This document shows, one piece after another, positions 17,775 through 26,010 of a DNA stretch of 64,000 nt (its first letter is position 1; every line of letters begins with the position of its first letter). The notes below the pieces were generated by a model that saw only the letters and a list, made by a program, of their open reading frames with translations, was not told the DNA's origin and ran no database searches. Source of the DNA: CAWGJF01 sp963822905 (GTDB lineage: Bacteria; Bacteroidota; Ignavibacteria; Ignavibacteriales; Ignavibacteriaceae); contig CAWGJF010000001.1 in the NCBI GenBank assembly GCA_963822905.1, positions 1,612,001 through 1,676,000 of the forward strand, read 5' to 3'. A program made the translations under genes and the position numbers.

Positions 17775-19220
17775 ATGAAATCGAAGTATATAATCATATT
17801 AATTTTGTTATCATTAATATTTACTTCTTGTGATAAGAAAATTTCGAAAAGTCCTGTTGAACCTCCTGCTCAGGTGGGTAAAATCATAGTGAAATCTGAA
17901 CCAACAGGTTTCACTGTTTATCTTGATGGAAAAAATACAGGTAGGAAAACACCTGACAGCTTAATTTACCTGGATGAAGGAAATTATGAGATCACGCTAA
18001 AAAAAAAATATTATAGAGACACAACAGTCACGATTAAACTATCTGAAGACGAAGTTTCACATTTGGATGTTAGTTATTTCAATAATCCATCAATGTATGG
18101 TAATCTGGCATTATTCAGTTCCCCAAACGGTGCAAACATTTTAATTAACGATTCCTTAACGACAAATACAACTCCTGACACAATTCACTCAATTCTTCCT
18201 GGTGAATACACGATTAAATATCAGTTATATTCTTATCGTTCGGTTGAATTTACGACTATTGTCAAGAGTAGCCAAACTTTATCTTATTCAAAAGAATTAC
18301 AGGATACTTCCGTTTGGGTTGATTATCAGGTATTTAATTCAACAATTCCTTCAAATTCCCTTTCTGCAATTATAATTGATCAAAATGACAAGAAATGGAT
18401 TGGTACACCTCAAAATGGATTACTTGAATTTGATGGGAATAATTTTAATCAATTTAATGTAACTAATTCACCACTCCCATCTGATCTTATACTTTGTTTG
18501 GCAGTAAATTCGACAAATAAAATTTCAATAGGCACGGATCAGGGATTAGCAATTAATGATAACGGAATCTGGAACATCTATACCAAACAAAATTCTGGTT
18601 TACCTCATAATTATATACAAACACTGGCATATCAGGGCGATATTTTATGGATTGGGACACCCATAGGGTTGGTTAAGTTTGATGGTAATTGGGAAACGTT
18701 TCAGCCTGATCCTGCGCCAAGTAGAAGTGGCATTACTACAATTTCAATAGATCTCGCAAATACTGTATGGGTGGGAGTAAGTGATACTGGTATTGGTGTA
18801 GCTTCTTTTGATGGTACAAACTTTAATTTATACTCAATTAATCAATATCATTATCCTAATAACAATGTTATCTGTTCCGCAGTTTCTCAATCAGGAAACC
18901 TTTGGTTTGGATTTAATCCTTATCTTGGCATGGGTGGAGGTGTATCTTATTTTGATGGTAACTCATTTAATAATATAAATTTAACTTCTCAGATTCGAAA
19001 TAATAATATTTTTGTAGATGATAGTGATATTAAATGGATATCAACTAATAGTGGCTTGTATAAGATTATAGGCTCATCGATAAGTGATCATTATTATATA
19101 GCTAACTCTCCAATTCCATCAAATGATATTATCGCTACTGTTAAAGATAGTCAGGGAAACCTTTGGATAGCAACTGGAACAGCAGGGCTCGTAAAGTTTA
19201 AGGGAGCAAATTCCAATTAA
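17775..19220 (+). CDS. Lipoprotein with two PEGA domains and a two-component-regulator-type propeller
   Basis: The 481-residue protein has a lipobox (IFTSCDK, Cys at about residue 19). Two PEGA-like domains follow: IIVKSEPTGFTVYLDGKNTG at about residues 37-100 and LFSSPNGANILINDS at about 113-170. Residues about 190-480 carry repeated blades with KWIGTPQNGLLEFDG, ILWIGTPIGLVKFDG and LWIATGTAGLVKFKG, the pattern of the periplasmic propeller of hybrid sensor kinases. No kinase or transmembrane part is present, so it is a stand-alone surface or periplasmic lipoprotein. It starts 4 bp after the DUF4249-like gene and completes a three-gene unit. Confidence 0.8.
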   Translation: MKSKYIIILILLSLIFTSCDKKISKSPVEPPAQVGKIIVKSEPTGFTVYLDGKNTGRKTPDSLIYLDEGNYEITLKKKYYRDTTVTIKLSEDEVSHLDVSYFNNPSMYGNLALFSSPNGANILINDSLTTNTTPDTIHSILPGEYTIKYQLYSYRSVEFTTIVKSSQTLSYSKELQDTSVWVDYQVFNSTIPSNSLSAIIIDQNDKKWIGTPQNGLLEFDGNNFNQFNVTNSPLPSDLILCLAVNSTNKISIGTDQGLAINDNGIWNIYTKQNSGLPHNYIQTLAYQGDILWIGTPIGLVKFDGNWETFQPDPAPSRSGITTISIDLANTVWVGVSDTGIGVASFDGTNFNLYSINQYHYPNNNVICSAVSQSGNLWFGFNPYLGMGGGVSYFDGNSFNNINLTSQIRNNNIFVDDSDIKWISTNSGLYKIIGSSISDHYYIANSPIPSNDIIATVKDSQGNLWIATGTAGLVKFKGANSN

Positions 19221-19240
19221 TTAAACAGGGACTAATGTAT

Positions 19241-20797
19241 TTATTTAGTCACCTGGAAAACCGAATCAATCACTGTTCTGTCAACCCACTTTATAATTGC
19301 GACAACATTATCTTTATTAAGTTTTGGTTTTGCAGGAGCCCCACCACAAATTTCATCAATTTCTTTTTTGAGTTCTTTAATATCCCTTATAGGTAGATTG
19401 GATTTTTTTAATGCTTTTAATAAATCCTTTCTCTTAGGATTAATACAGATCCCTCTCTCAGTTGCAATTACATCGATCAATTCACCCGGTCCGCAAAGTG
19501 TTGTTACCTCATCTACAATTACAGGAATCCGGTCTCTAAAAGATGGGATTGCAAGTATTGTACATTTTGAATATAGGCAATTCTGCCAGCCGCCGATTCC
19601 GTGAAGCAAATAACCGTCTGAATGTGTAACAACATTCGCATTAAAATTAACATCCACTTCTGTAGCTCCTAAAACTGCTGCATCAACGATTGATGCAAAG
19701 TTTCCTTTGCCATGAAAATTGTAGCTTGTAAAAGGAGAGGTATTAACGTGTCCGTCATTTTCTCTCATACTTCTTACACCTTCGAGATCGAAAGTTTGTC
19801 CATCAAGAATGTAATCTATTAATCCTTCTTCAAGCATCTCAACAAGATACTTTGTACTCCCTCCGCGCATAAATCTAGCCTTAACATTTTTTTGTCTCAT
19901 TTTTTCTTTTAAGAAAAGAAGAAAAGCAAGGTTAATTCCTCCAGCACCAGCCTGCAATGAAAATCCATCTTTCATAATTCCCGATTCATCAAGAAATTGA
20001 GCAATGTATTCTGCAATTAAAAGTCTGTCCGGTGATTTTGTTACCTGTGTTGTTCCAGAAACAATTTTTGCCGGATCACCAAGAGTATCAACCTGAACGA
20101 CAAAATCCACATTGTTTCCCTGGATCTGCCACGGGATGCATGGGAATGGAACAAGATTATCTGTCACAACAATTACTCTGTCAGCATATTCAGAATCGGC
20201 TAAAGCAAATCCGAGCAATCCGCAAGCGGAAGATCCGCGGTCTCCGGTTGCATTGCCAAATGGATCAGCTGTCGGAGCTGCGATTACAGCAATGTCAATA
20301 TGAACTTCTCCATCCTGTATTGACTGATATCTTCCTCCATGAGAACGAAGAACCCCAATTCCTTTCATTTTTCCCTCGGAAGTAAATCTGCCGAGTGGCC
20401 CGTTCATACTTCCTTCAATGTGATGGATTGTGCCGTCTTCAAGATATTTTATTAAATGTGAATGAACAGGAAATGAAGCAGAAGGGAACCATCGGATATT
20501 TTTAATACCCATTTCTTTTATTGTATCGAACAACGTGTTTGTAACAACATCACCATTTCTTAAATGATGATGAGTCGAAATTGTCATCCCGTCTTTTAGT
20601 CCGGCTTTCTTTAAAGCAGACTTTAAATCTTTTGCAACTTTGTTTCCGTCTTTCGGATAATCGATACAGGTTCTGATTGGTGGTTTCGCTTTGTTACCAG
20701 TCGGTTTGTATTTGTTTATCCCTTTGAAAGGAATTTGTTCTTGTCCGTTTATTTCAACTGGGACTAATCTTCCTGCAGCGTTTTTTACTAGTTTCAT
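19241..20797 (-). CDS. citF: Citrate lyase alpha subunit (citrate:acetyl-ACP transferase), CitF family
   Basis: The 518-residue protein matches CitF in length and in its glycine-rich CoA-transferase motifs (STHHHLRNGD, GSMNGPLGRF, RSHGGRYQSI, SLQAGAGGINLA, MRGGSTKYLVEMLEEG). In citrate lyase this subunit swaps acetyl for citryl on the acyl carrier CitD, and CitE then cleaves citryl to oxaloacetate. It overlaps the CitD-CitE gene by 4 bp and is the last gene of the operon. A close relative, citramalate lyase alpha subunit, cannot be excluded. No citC, citX or citG for prosthetic-group attachment and acetylation is seen in the window. Confidence 0.88.
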   Translation of the reverse strand: MKLVKNAAGRLVPVEINGQEQIPFKGINKYKPTGNKAKPPIRTCIDYPKDGNKVAKDLKSALKKAGLKDGMTISTHHHLRNGDVVTNTLFDTIKEMGIKNIRWFPSASFPVHSHLIKYLEDGTIHHIEGSMNGPLGRFTSEGKMKGIGVLRSHGGRYQSIQDGEVHIDIAVIAAPTADPFGNATGDRGSSACGLLGFALADSEYADRVIVVTDNLVPFPCIPWQIQGNNVDFVVQVDTLGDPAKIVSGTTQVTKSPDRLLIAEYIAQFLDESGIMKDGFSLQAGAGGINLAFLLFLKEKMRQKNVKARFMRGGSTKYLVEMLEEGLIDYILDGQTFDLEGVRSMRENDGHVNTSPFTSYNFHGKGNFASIVDAAVLGATEVDVNFNANVVTHSDGYLLHGIGGWQNCLYSKCTILAIPSFRDRIPVIVDEVTTLCGPGELIDVIATERGICINPKRKDLLKALKKSNLPIRDIKELKKEIDEICGGAPAKPKLNKDNVVAIIKWVDRTVIDSVFQVTK

Positions 20798-21885
20798 TGT
20801 TTTCTCCAGTCTTTGGGAAGAAGATTATTCATCTTTGCCAAACTAATAGTCTTTTGTGCGCGCTTAACAACAGGCGGATCAATCATTTTACTTCCAAGTG
20901 AAACAACACCCAGTCCTTTTTTCTCTGCTACTTCAAATGCTGAAACTATTTTCTTTGCTTTTTCAATTTCTTCAGTCGTTGGAGCAAATGCTTCGTGAAC
21001 AACTTTTATTTGTCGCGGATGAATGCAGCCTTTTCCCTCAAACCCAAGTGATTTGGCTTCAATTACACTTTGACGCAAAGCTTCCATATCGGAAACGTCT
21101 GAGAATACTGAATCAATCGGCTGAACACCAGCAGCACGGCAGGCATTTAGAACCATTTGTCTTGCAAATAAACTTTCTTTTCCTTCATTTGTTCTTTGAG
21201 TGCCGATATCTGCAGTGTAATCTTCCAGTCCGATTGAAAGAGCACAAATATTTTTAGAAGCGGAAGCAATCTCATAAGATTTTATGACTCCCAATGCACT
21301 TTCAATTATCGGCATATAAAAAATTTCATTCTTAACTTTAAATTTCTTTCTGAGTTTCTGAACTTCCGTATCAACTTGTTTTACCTGATCCGCAGATTCA
21401 CATTTCGGAATTAAAATTACATGAAGATTATAAGGAACAATAAACTTCAGATCATCCAATCCTTTTGGTAATTGATTTATTCTTACCATTCTTTCACAGC
21501 CATAAAAATCAACTGAACGGAGAGCATTACGAACCACCAATTGTGCAGCATCTTTTTCAGTCGGGGCAACGCTGTCTTCAAGATCCAGAATTATTCCGTC
21601 AGGATTGTGAAGTCCGGCATTAACAAAAAATTTGGGTTCATTTCCAGGTAGATAAAGTCTGCTTCTTCTCAAATGGTCTTTCTTTGTCGGATAAAGATTT
21701 TTATTATCCATCGGAAGAAGATATTCTTTTTCTTTTTGGGGAAACAATCTTTTTATGGCAAGTTCGAATCTTGCAGCAAGCACAAACGGAAGTGCGCCAT
21801 TATCCTCGCAAATTATGTTGACATTCCTCAATCCAAAGAATTTTGACATATCGAGAATCGTATTTTTTATAGATTCTCCATACAT
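20794..21885 (-). CDS. citE: CitD-CitE fusion: acyl carrier domain plus citryl-ACP lyase
   Basis: From the ATG at 21885 the product has 363 residues. Residues about 1-62 align with the second half of the acyl carrier CitD (ESIKNTILDM, NVNIICEDNGALPFVLAARF). Residues about 70-350 are a HpcH/HpaI-type lyase (RSRLYLPGNEPKFF, GIILDLEDSVAPTEKD, IPKCESADQV, LSIGLEDYTADIG, KGCIHPRQI), as in CitE. The first half of CitD, including a Ser candidate for the phosphoribosyl-dephospho-CoA group in TIRSDCYFEL, is encoded upstream in the same frame up to 21993. That part has no usable start codon and is cut off by a TAA from the ATG at 22029. The real gene probably begins at 22029; see findings. Confidence 0.82.
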   Translation of the reverse strand: MYGESIKNTILDMSKFFGLRNVNIICEDNGALPFVLAARFELAIKRLFPQKEKEYLLPMDNKNLYPTKKDHLRRSRLYLPGNEPKFFVNAGLHNPDGIILDLEDSVAPTEKDAAQLVVRNALRSVDFYGCERMVRINQLPKGLDDLKFIVPYNLHVILIPKCESADQVKQVDTEVQKLRKKFKVKNEIFYMPIIESALGVIKSYEIASASKNICALSIGLEDYTADIGTQRTNEGKESLFARQMVLNACRAAGVQPIDSVFSDVSDMEALRQSVIEAKSLGFEGKGCIHPRQIKVVHEAFAPTTEEIEKAKKIVSAFEVAEKKGLGVVSLGSKMIDPPVVKRAQKTISLAKMNNLLPKDWRKQ

Positions 21886-22030
21886 CGATTCTACTTTGCT
21901 TTTAATCTTTAACTTGATGCCACCAGACGATTTTTTTGCCAGTTCAAAATAGCAATCGGAACGGATTGTCTCATCTCTTTGTCTGCAGCTTGTTTATTTG
22001 TTTAAATTTTTGTCTTTATAATTTCTCATT

Positions 22031-23467
22031 TCAAAGTACAATTAATTTCTTCATAAACTCTTTTGCAGTCAAAAGTTCAGCATTAAAAATTGCTTCTTTG
22101 ACTTCTTTCCTTCTTCCCTCAACAAGAAGATTTCCTGAGAGTGCTTCAAACTTATTATCAAGATCTTCCATTGTCATTGGTTCTCTCGGATCACCTTTTG
22201 GGTATTCCAGATATTCTGAGAACTCTCTTCCATCTTTTGTTTTTACAACTACCTTGCTTGGTTGTTTTGCGGGAAACATTTTTTCAAATTCTTTTGAAGG
22301 CTCACCTTTTATTTTATCAATCACTTCCCAGATTCTAGGGTCTTTAAGTTTTTCATCGCTGAATGATTGAGTTGTAACTTTATGATCAACCAAAGCAGCA
22401 GCAATGCAGTAGGGAAGTGAGTGATCTGCTGTTTCTCTTGATTCAGGACGATACTTGTGCGGATCGAAAAGTATATCGTAAGCTTGCGCTAAAGTTGTAA
22501 GAGTAACGGTTTCAATCTGATCGTAAGTTATGTTGTTCTTTGTTACAGCTTTCAAAGTTGCAGAAAGATGTGTGTGAGTTAGTGCTTCTGTCGGGAAAGC
22601 TTTCATTCCGCATTCAAGAATTTTATAAGAATCTCCAAGTCCACCGACAAGTTTTTCAACATTCCATTTCCATTCTGAAACGCCATCTCTTCCTTTCATA
22701 CTTACGGGATCAACCTTCTGTTCTTTCGCATTCCAGCCAAGGAAAGTATCCATAAATCCTTCTTTACCTTCAAACACAGCTTCAGTTCCGCTGTAACCGC
22801 TTTTTGCCATCAATGCTGCAAACACTCCGCTTTGCACTGCCATTGGATCCACTGTGTTTTTCATCATTGTTAGTTTACCAGCAGTTGGGCAGCCGATTGT
22901 ATGATTATGACTTCCGCTAATTCCAATTGCGTTTACCATTTGATCTTCATTTAATCCTAACATTTTTCCTGCAACAATCGGAGAAACGAATTGTGTTAAT
23001 GTAGCGTGATGCCATTTGCGTTCACGAACTCCGGGTGAAGCAAAAAGACAAAGTCTCTGCTCGAATTCATAAGCAAGAACAATTGCAGTGATAACTTCCT
23101 TCATAGATGCGCCAACCAATTCTCCAACCGAAAGTGCAGCAGGAATAATATCGGACGGATGTGAAGGATCTTCTTTCCAGTATATGTCGTTGAAATCGAG
23201 TGCTCGAATCATTAGTGAGTTAACAAGAGTTGCATTGACGGCAGGAATTCTATTTCCATATCCTATCACCGTTGCTTCTCCCTTGCCCGCCATTTCAGTG
23301 TAAATATCGTACAGTATTTTTACATCCTTTGTGTGATATCCACCGTACGCACAGCCGATTGAATCATACAAATATCTTTTTACTTCATTTACGACTTCTT
23401 TTGGTAAGTCTTCATATTTAAGTTTGATTGCAAATTCTGAAATTGTTCTAGAAATAGATTTGTTCAT
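22031..23467 (-). CDS. MmgE/PrpD family dehydratase (2-methylcitrate dehydratase-like)
   Basis: The 478-residue protein shows the family pattern throughout: LYDSIGCAYGG, RALDFNDIYWKEDPSHPSD, WHHATLTQFVSPIVAGKMLG, MKAFPTEALTHTHLSA and RPESRETADHSLPYCIAAAL. Characterised members are 2-methylcitrate dehydratase PrpD, which can also act on citrate, and cis-aconitate decarboxylase. No prpB or prpC is nearby, so a classical methylcitrate cycle is not supported here. Its place between an aconitase-like gene and citrate lyase points to a tricarboxylate substrate. The stop codon is followed after one base by the ATG at 22029 of the CitD-CitE reading frame. Confidence 0.88.
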   Translation of the reverse strand: MNKSISRTISEFAIKLKYEDLPKEVVNEVKRYLYDSIGCAYGGYHTKDVKILYDIYTEMAGKGEATVIGYGNRIPAVNATLVNSLMIRALDFNDIYWKEDPSHPSDIIPAALSVGELVGASMKEVITAIVLAYEFEQRLCLFASPGVRERKWHHATLTQFVSPIVAGKMLGLNEDQMVNAIGISGSHNHTIGCPTAGKLTMMKNTVDPMAVQSGVFAALMAKSGYSGTEAVFEGKEGFMDTFLGWNAKEQKVDPVSMKGRDGVSEWKWNVEKLVGGLGDSYKILECGMKAFPTEALTHTHLSATLKAVTKNNITYDQIETVTLTTLAQAYDILFDPHKYRPESRETADHSLPYCIAAALVDHKVTTQSFSDEKLKDPRIWEVIDKIKGEPSKEFEKMFPAKQPSKVVVKTKDGREFSEYLEYPKGDPREPMTMEDLDNKFEALSGNLLVEGRRKEVKEAIFNAELLTAKEFMKKLIVL

Positions 23468-23489
23468 ATAGTTCCTTTAGTTTTCAGTA

Positions 23490-23569
23490 TGTCATTGCGA
23501 GCGAAGCGAAGCAATCTTATAAGATCGCCACGTCATCCTTCGATAAACTCAGGATGACTCGCGATAACA
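23490..23569. repeat. MITE-like nested palindromic element between operon genes
   Basis: The ends TGTCATTGCGAG and CTCGCGATAACA pair at 10 of 12 positions. Inside are the self-complementary ATCTTATAAGAT and a perfect 8-bp hairpin GTCATCCT/AGGATGAC (23532-23539 and 23551-23558). The GTCATTGCGAGCGAAGCGAAG head is a widespread bacterial intergenic repeat type. It lies between the aconitase and MmgE/PrpD genes and may affect mRNA stability or processing. Confidence 0.75.
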
Positions 23570-23576
23570 GGTTATT

Positions 23577-24098
23577 CTATAAATTTTTCTTCACCCATTC
23601 TTCCAAACCACCTGCAATAATCAATTCCTGTGCAGCTTCACCAACAGGATCGATAGAATATTCTTTACCATCAAAAGTGATTGAAGAATTTTCAAAATCT
23701 ATTTTTACTTTTTTATTTGTCTGGACTGTAAGTTTTTCTTTACCATATTTTTCTTTAAGATCATTCACCAAATCAGAGCATTCAATAATTAAAAATCCAT
23801 TGTTGATTGCATTACGTGCATAAGTCTCACTGAATGAACCGGCAATAACGAAGGCAATTCCTTTATACTTAAAAGCAGTTGCAGCTTGTTCGCGTGAGCT
23901 TCCTGTTCCAAAATTAAATCCGCCGGCAACAACATCACCTTTGCTAGCAATCTTTCCGAATTCAGGATCATAGTTTTCCATAACAACACCAGCTTGCTGC
24001 TCAGGAGTATAGTCATCAATGTAAGTGTACTTGCCGGGATAAATTCCATCAGTGTTCAAATTATCCTGGTGACAGAATAAAAGATTTCCTTCAATCAC
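23577..24098 (-). CDS. Aconitase/homoaconitase C-terminal (swivel) domain, second part of a broken gene
   Basis: The fragment reads 173 residues from a GTG at 24098, but coding-like sequence in this frame continues upstream to about 24205 (NWDNENQKIKADIK...). It contains LNTDGIYPGKYTY, VMENYDPEFGKI, GFNFGTGSSREQAATA and the end GLEEWVKKNL. These match the C-terminal domain of single-chain Lys4-type homoaconitase, including the active-site GSSREQ loop. It follows the 5' part after a frame break, so I read both as one gene. Separate translation from the GTG is possible but would be unusual for this subfamily. Confidence 0.82.
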   Translation of the reverse strand: MIEGNLLFCHQDNLNTDGIYPGKYTYIDDYTPEQQAGVVMENYDPEFGKIASKGDVVAGGFNFGTGSSREQAATAFKYKGIAFVIAGSFSETYARNAINNGFLIIECSDLVNDLKEKYGKEKLTVQTNKKVKIDFENSSITFDGKEYSIDPVGEAAQELIIAGGLEEWVKKNL

Positions 24099-24121
24099 AG
24101 AAGGGAATTCAGTTAGAATTT

Positions 24122-25564
24122 TTACTGAAGATTTTTTTGATGAAGATTTTTTATTGATTTTAATATCAGCTTTAATTTTTTGGTTTTCATTATCCCAGTT
24201 AAAACCTGCCGCCGGTCAGGCAGGTCAATCTGACCTGCAATTGCAGAAGCTGCAACGACTGCAGGAGAAGCTAGATATGCGAAAGCATTCGGCGAACCCA
24301 TTCTTCCTTTGAAGTTTCTATTAGTTGCAGAAATCCCAACTTCGCCATCTTCGAGTAAACCTGTTCCTAAACCAATACAAGGTCCGCAACCGGGAGGAAG
24401 AGTTTTTGCACCGGCATCAATAAGTTCCTGCCAGTATCCTGCAATTTCACTTTGCTTCTGAACTTCACTTGAAGCAGCGGCAATGTAGAACTCAACTCCA
24501 TCAGCAACTTTTTTACCTCTTACAATTTCTGCGGCTTCTTTAATATCATCGAGTCTGCTGTTAACACAGGAAACGAGATAAGCTTTATTGATTTTCAAAC
24601 CTTTCTTCTTCAACTCTGAGACAGAGTTCATTACTTTCACTGAGTTTGGTCCTGATACAAACGGTTCAATAGTAGATAAATCTATTTTTAATTCTTTTGC
24701 ATAGAATGCATCATCATCGGCTTTGATAATATTTTTTTCTAATTCGCTGATTCTTTCATGGTTTACTCTCGGATGAATTCCATTTCCATCCTTGTCAGAG
24801 GGGACTCGTTCAAAACCTCTTTTAGAAATGAAATGAGCTCTTTCTCTTAACCACTTAATTGTATTTTTATCGATAGGGAACAAGCCGACAAGTGCACCCC
24901 ACTCGGTTGTCATATTAGCAACTGTTAGTCTTTCTTCAATTGTAAGATTTTTAATTCCATTACCTACAAACTCAATTGCGTGGTTTAAAACTTCATCGTT
25001 ATTAAAATATCCGCAAAGAGAAATGATAACATCTTTTCCTGTTACACCCTTCTGAAGTTTTCCGATCAGTTCAACTTTTGCGATTGGCGGAACTTTCCAC
25101 CAGGTTCTTCCTGTTGCCCAGATTGCGGCGGCATCAGTTCTGACAATCGGAGTTCCAAGACATCCAAGTCCACCATACATATTTGAATGTGAATCCGAAG
25201 CAACTGCCATTGTTCCCGGCCACGCGTATCCTTCTTCACACATAATCTGGTGCCCAATTCCACGACCGGCAGGATAAAAATCTGCGCCCATTTGTTTGGA
25301 GAACTCTTCTATCTTTTTATACTTTTCTAAATTCTTTTCGCTTCTGTTTTGAATGTCGTGATCTAATGTGTGAACAACCTGTCGAGGATTAAAAAGTTTT
25401 TTTGCCCCGATAGATTTGAATTTCGGAATGACTGCACCGGTGTTATCGTGTGTCATTACATAAGCTGGTTGGATCATTAAGTAATCACCGGAATGAATTT
25501 CGTGGTTTTTATCTAAACCAACAGCAAATTTTTGTGCGATTTTTTCAACGAGTGTTTGTGACAT
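24122..25564 (-). CDS. Lys4-like aconitase/homoaconitase, catalytic domains 1-3 (5' part of a frameshifted gene)
   Basis: The 480-residue fragment carries the three [4Fe-4S]-binding domains. Visible motifs are MIQPAYVMTHDNTGAV, TLDHDIQNRSEKNLEKYKKI, FYPAGRGIGHQI, VASDSHSNMYGG, the first Fe-S Cys in SCVNSRLDD and the other two in PPGCGPCIGLG, plus GISATNRNFKGRMGS. This pattern is closest to fungal homoaconitase Lys4. True aconitases share the fold, so the substrate may be citrate or homocitrate. After about residue 445 (AIAGQI) the frame runs into a palindrome at 24205-24238; the last 35 or so residues are out of frame, and the swivel domain follows in another frame. Confidence 0.85.
   Translation of the reverse strand: MSQTLVEKIAQKFAVGLDKNHEIHSGDYLMIQPAYVMTHDNTGAVIPKFKSIGAKKLFNPRQVVHTLDHDIQNRSEKNLEKYKKIEEFSKQMGADFYPAGRGIGHQIMCEEGYAWPGTMAVASDSHSNMYGGLGCLGTPIVRTDAAAIWATGRTWWKVPPIAKVELIGKLQKGVTGKDVIISLCGYFNNDEVLNHAIEFVGNGIKNLTIEERLTVANMTTEWGALVGLFPIDKNTIKWLRERAHFISKRGFERVPSDKDGNGIHPRVNHERISELEKNIIKADDDAFYAKELKIDLSTIEPFVSGPNSVKVMNSVSELKKKGLKINKAYLVSCVNSRLDDIKEAAEIVRGKKVADGVEFYIAAASSEVQKQSEIAGYWQELIDAGAKTLPPGCGPCIGLGTGLLEDGEVGISATNRNFKGRMGSPNAFAYLASPAVVAASAIAGQIDLPDRRQVLTGIMKTKKLKLILKSIKNLHQKNLQ
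24205..24238. repeat. Palindromic element inside the aconitase-family gene
   Basis: Two overlapping inverted repeats are present: CCTGCC (24205-24210) with GGCAGG (24219-24224), and GCAGGTCA (24220-24227) with TGACCTGC (24231-24238). It sits exactly where the reading frame of the aconitase-like gene is lost. The CCTGCC...GGCAGG core recalls the in-frame insertion at 9927. Confidence 0.65.
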
Positions 25565-25588
25565 TTTATCTCCGTTTTCCTGATCTCA

Positions 25589-25620
25589 GCAAGAAGCAAG
25601 ATGTGAGAAGCAAGAAGTTA
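25589..25620. repeat. Left imperfect inverted repeat flanking the four-helix-bundle gene
   Basis: The stretch containing AAGATGTGAGAAGCAAGAAG resembles the reverse complement of the sequence at about 25978-26010 (AAGATGAGAGGCGAGAAGTA). The two lie on either side of the gene remnant at 25621-25976, suggesting the ends of an inserted unit. Confidence 0.45.
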
Positions 25621-25976
25621 TTATTTAATTTTATTTTTTAATGATGTTATCATCGCAAATAAACTGTTCAATAATTTTTCAATTTCGTTTAATTCACTCT
25701 TTCTACATGGCTTTAATTTAAGCACAATTTCTAACTGAGTGTCAATCTCAACAATTGAAGACCTTGAAATTTCAAGAAACCTAATTTTTTCTAACTTTGA
25801 AGTTCGAGAAAATCCTTCAGCAATATTTGAACTAACAGAAACTGAAGCTCTCCGAAGTTGATTTGTTAAGCCGAATAATTCTTCTTCGGAAACTGCGAAG
25901 TCAAAGAATAATTTTTAGAAACCAATTCCAAACTAAAATTCCATATATCCAATTTCTTATGGCTAAGCTCCAACAT
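25621..25976 (-). pseudogene. Four-helix-bundle protein (23S rRNA intervening-sequence protein family), frameshifted
   Basis: From the ATG at 25976 the frame reads MLELSHKKLDIWNFSLELVS and stops after about 40 codons. A shift near 25880-25895 restores EEELFGLTNQLRRASVSVSS, then NIAEGFSRTSKLEKIRFLEI and on to a stop at 25621. The NIAEG(F/x)SR motif and helical layout identify the S23/IVS four-helix-bundle family (about 118 residues), proteins first found in 23S rRNA intervening sequences and often scattered near other genes. One indel separates the halves, so it may be a decayed gene or a consensus error. It lies inside a metabolic operon and is flanked by imperfect inverted repeats. Confidence 0.75.
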
Positions 25977-25977
25977 C

Positions 25978-26010
25978 TTTACCTCTTACTTCTCGCCTCT
26001 CATCTTTTAC
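25978..26010. repeat. Right imperfect inverted repeat flanking the four-helix-bundle gene
   Basis: The stretch TTACTTCTCGCCTCTCATCT is an imperfect reverse complement of the repeat at 25589-25620. It overlaps the last bases of the HD-domain gene that ends at 26007, so that gene's 3' end may have been altered by an insertion. Confidence 0.4.

Noticed and set aside
19222..19250. Hairpin GACTAA...TTAGTC between the propeller gene and citF
   Set aside because: Only about 6 bp with a bulge, overlapping the citF stop codon and lacking a T run; too weak to call a terminator.
20032..20385. 117-codon open frame on the plus strand inside citF
   Set aside because: It is antisense to strongly conserved citrate lyase motifs, has no recognisable protein pattern and no start context.
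21909..21974. Small minus-strand frame MRQSVPIAIL just upstream of CitE as a leader peptide
   Set aside because: The overlapping frame encodes the better CitD match (TIRSDCYFEL), so this is more likely an out-of-frame reading.
21936..22370. 144-codon plus-strand frame over the end of the MmgE/PrpD gene
   Set aside because: It lies antisense to a conserved gene and to the CitD-like extension; composition looks like a shadow frame.
23577..25564. Two-subunit LeuC/LeuD-type isomerase as explanation for the two adjacent frames
   Set aside because: Motifs match single-chain Lys4-type enzymes, and the second frame stays coding-like upstream of its possible start up to the palindrome.
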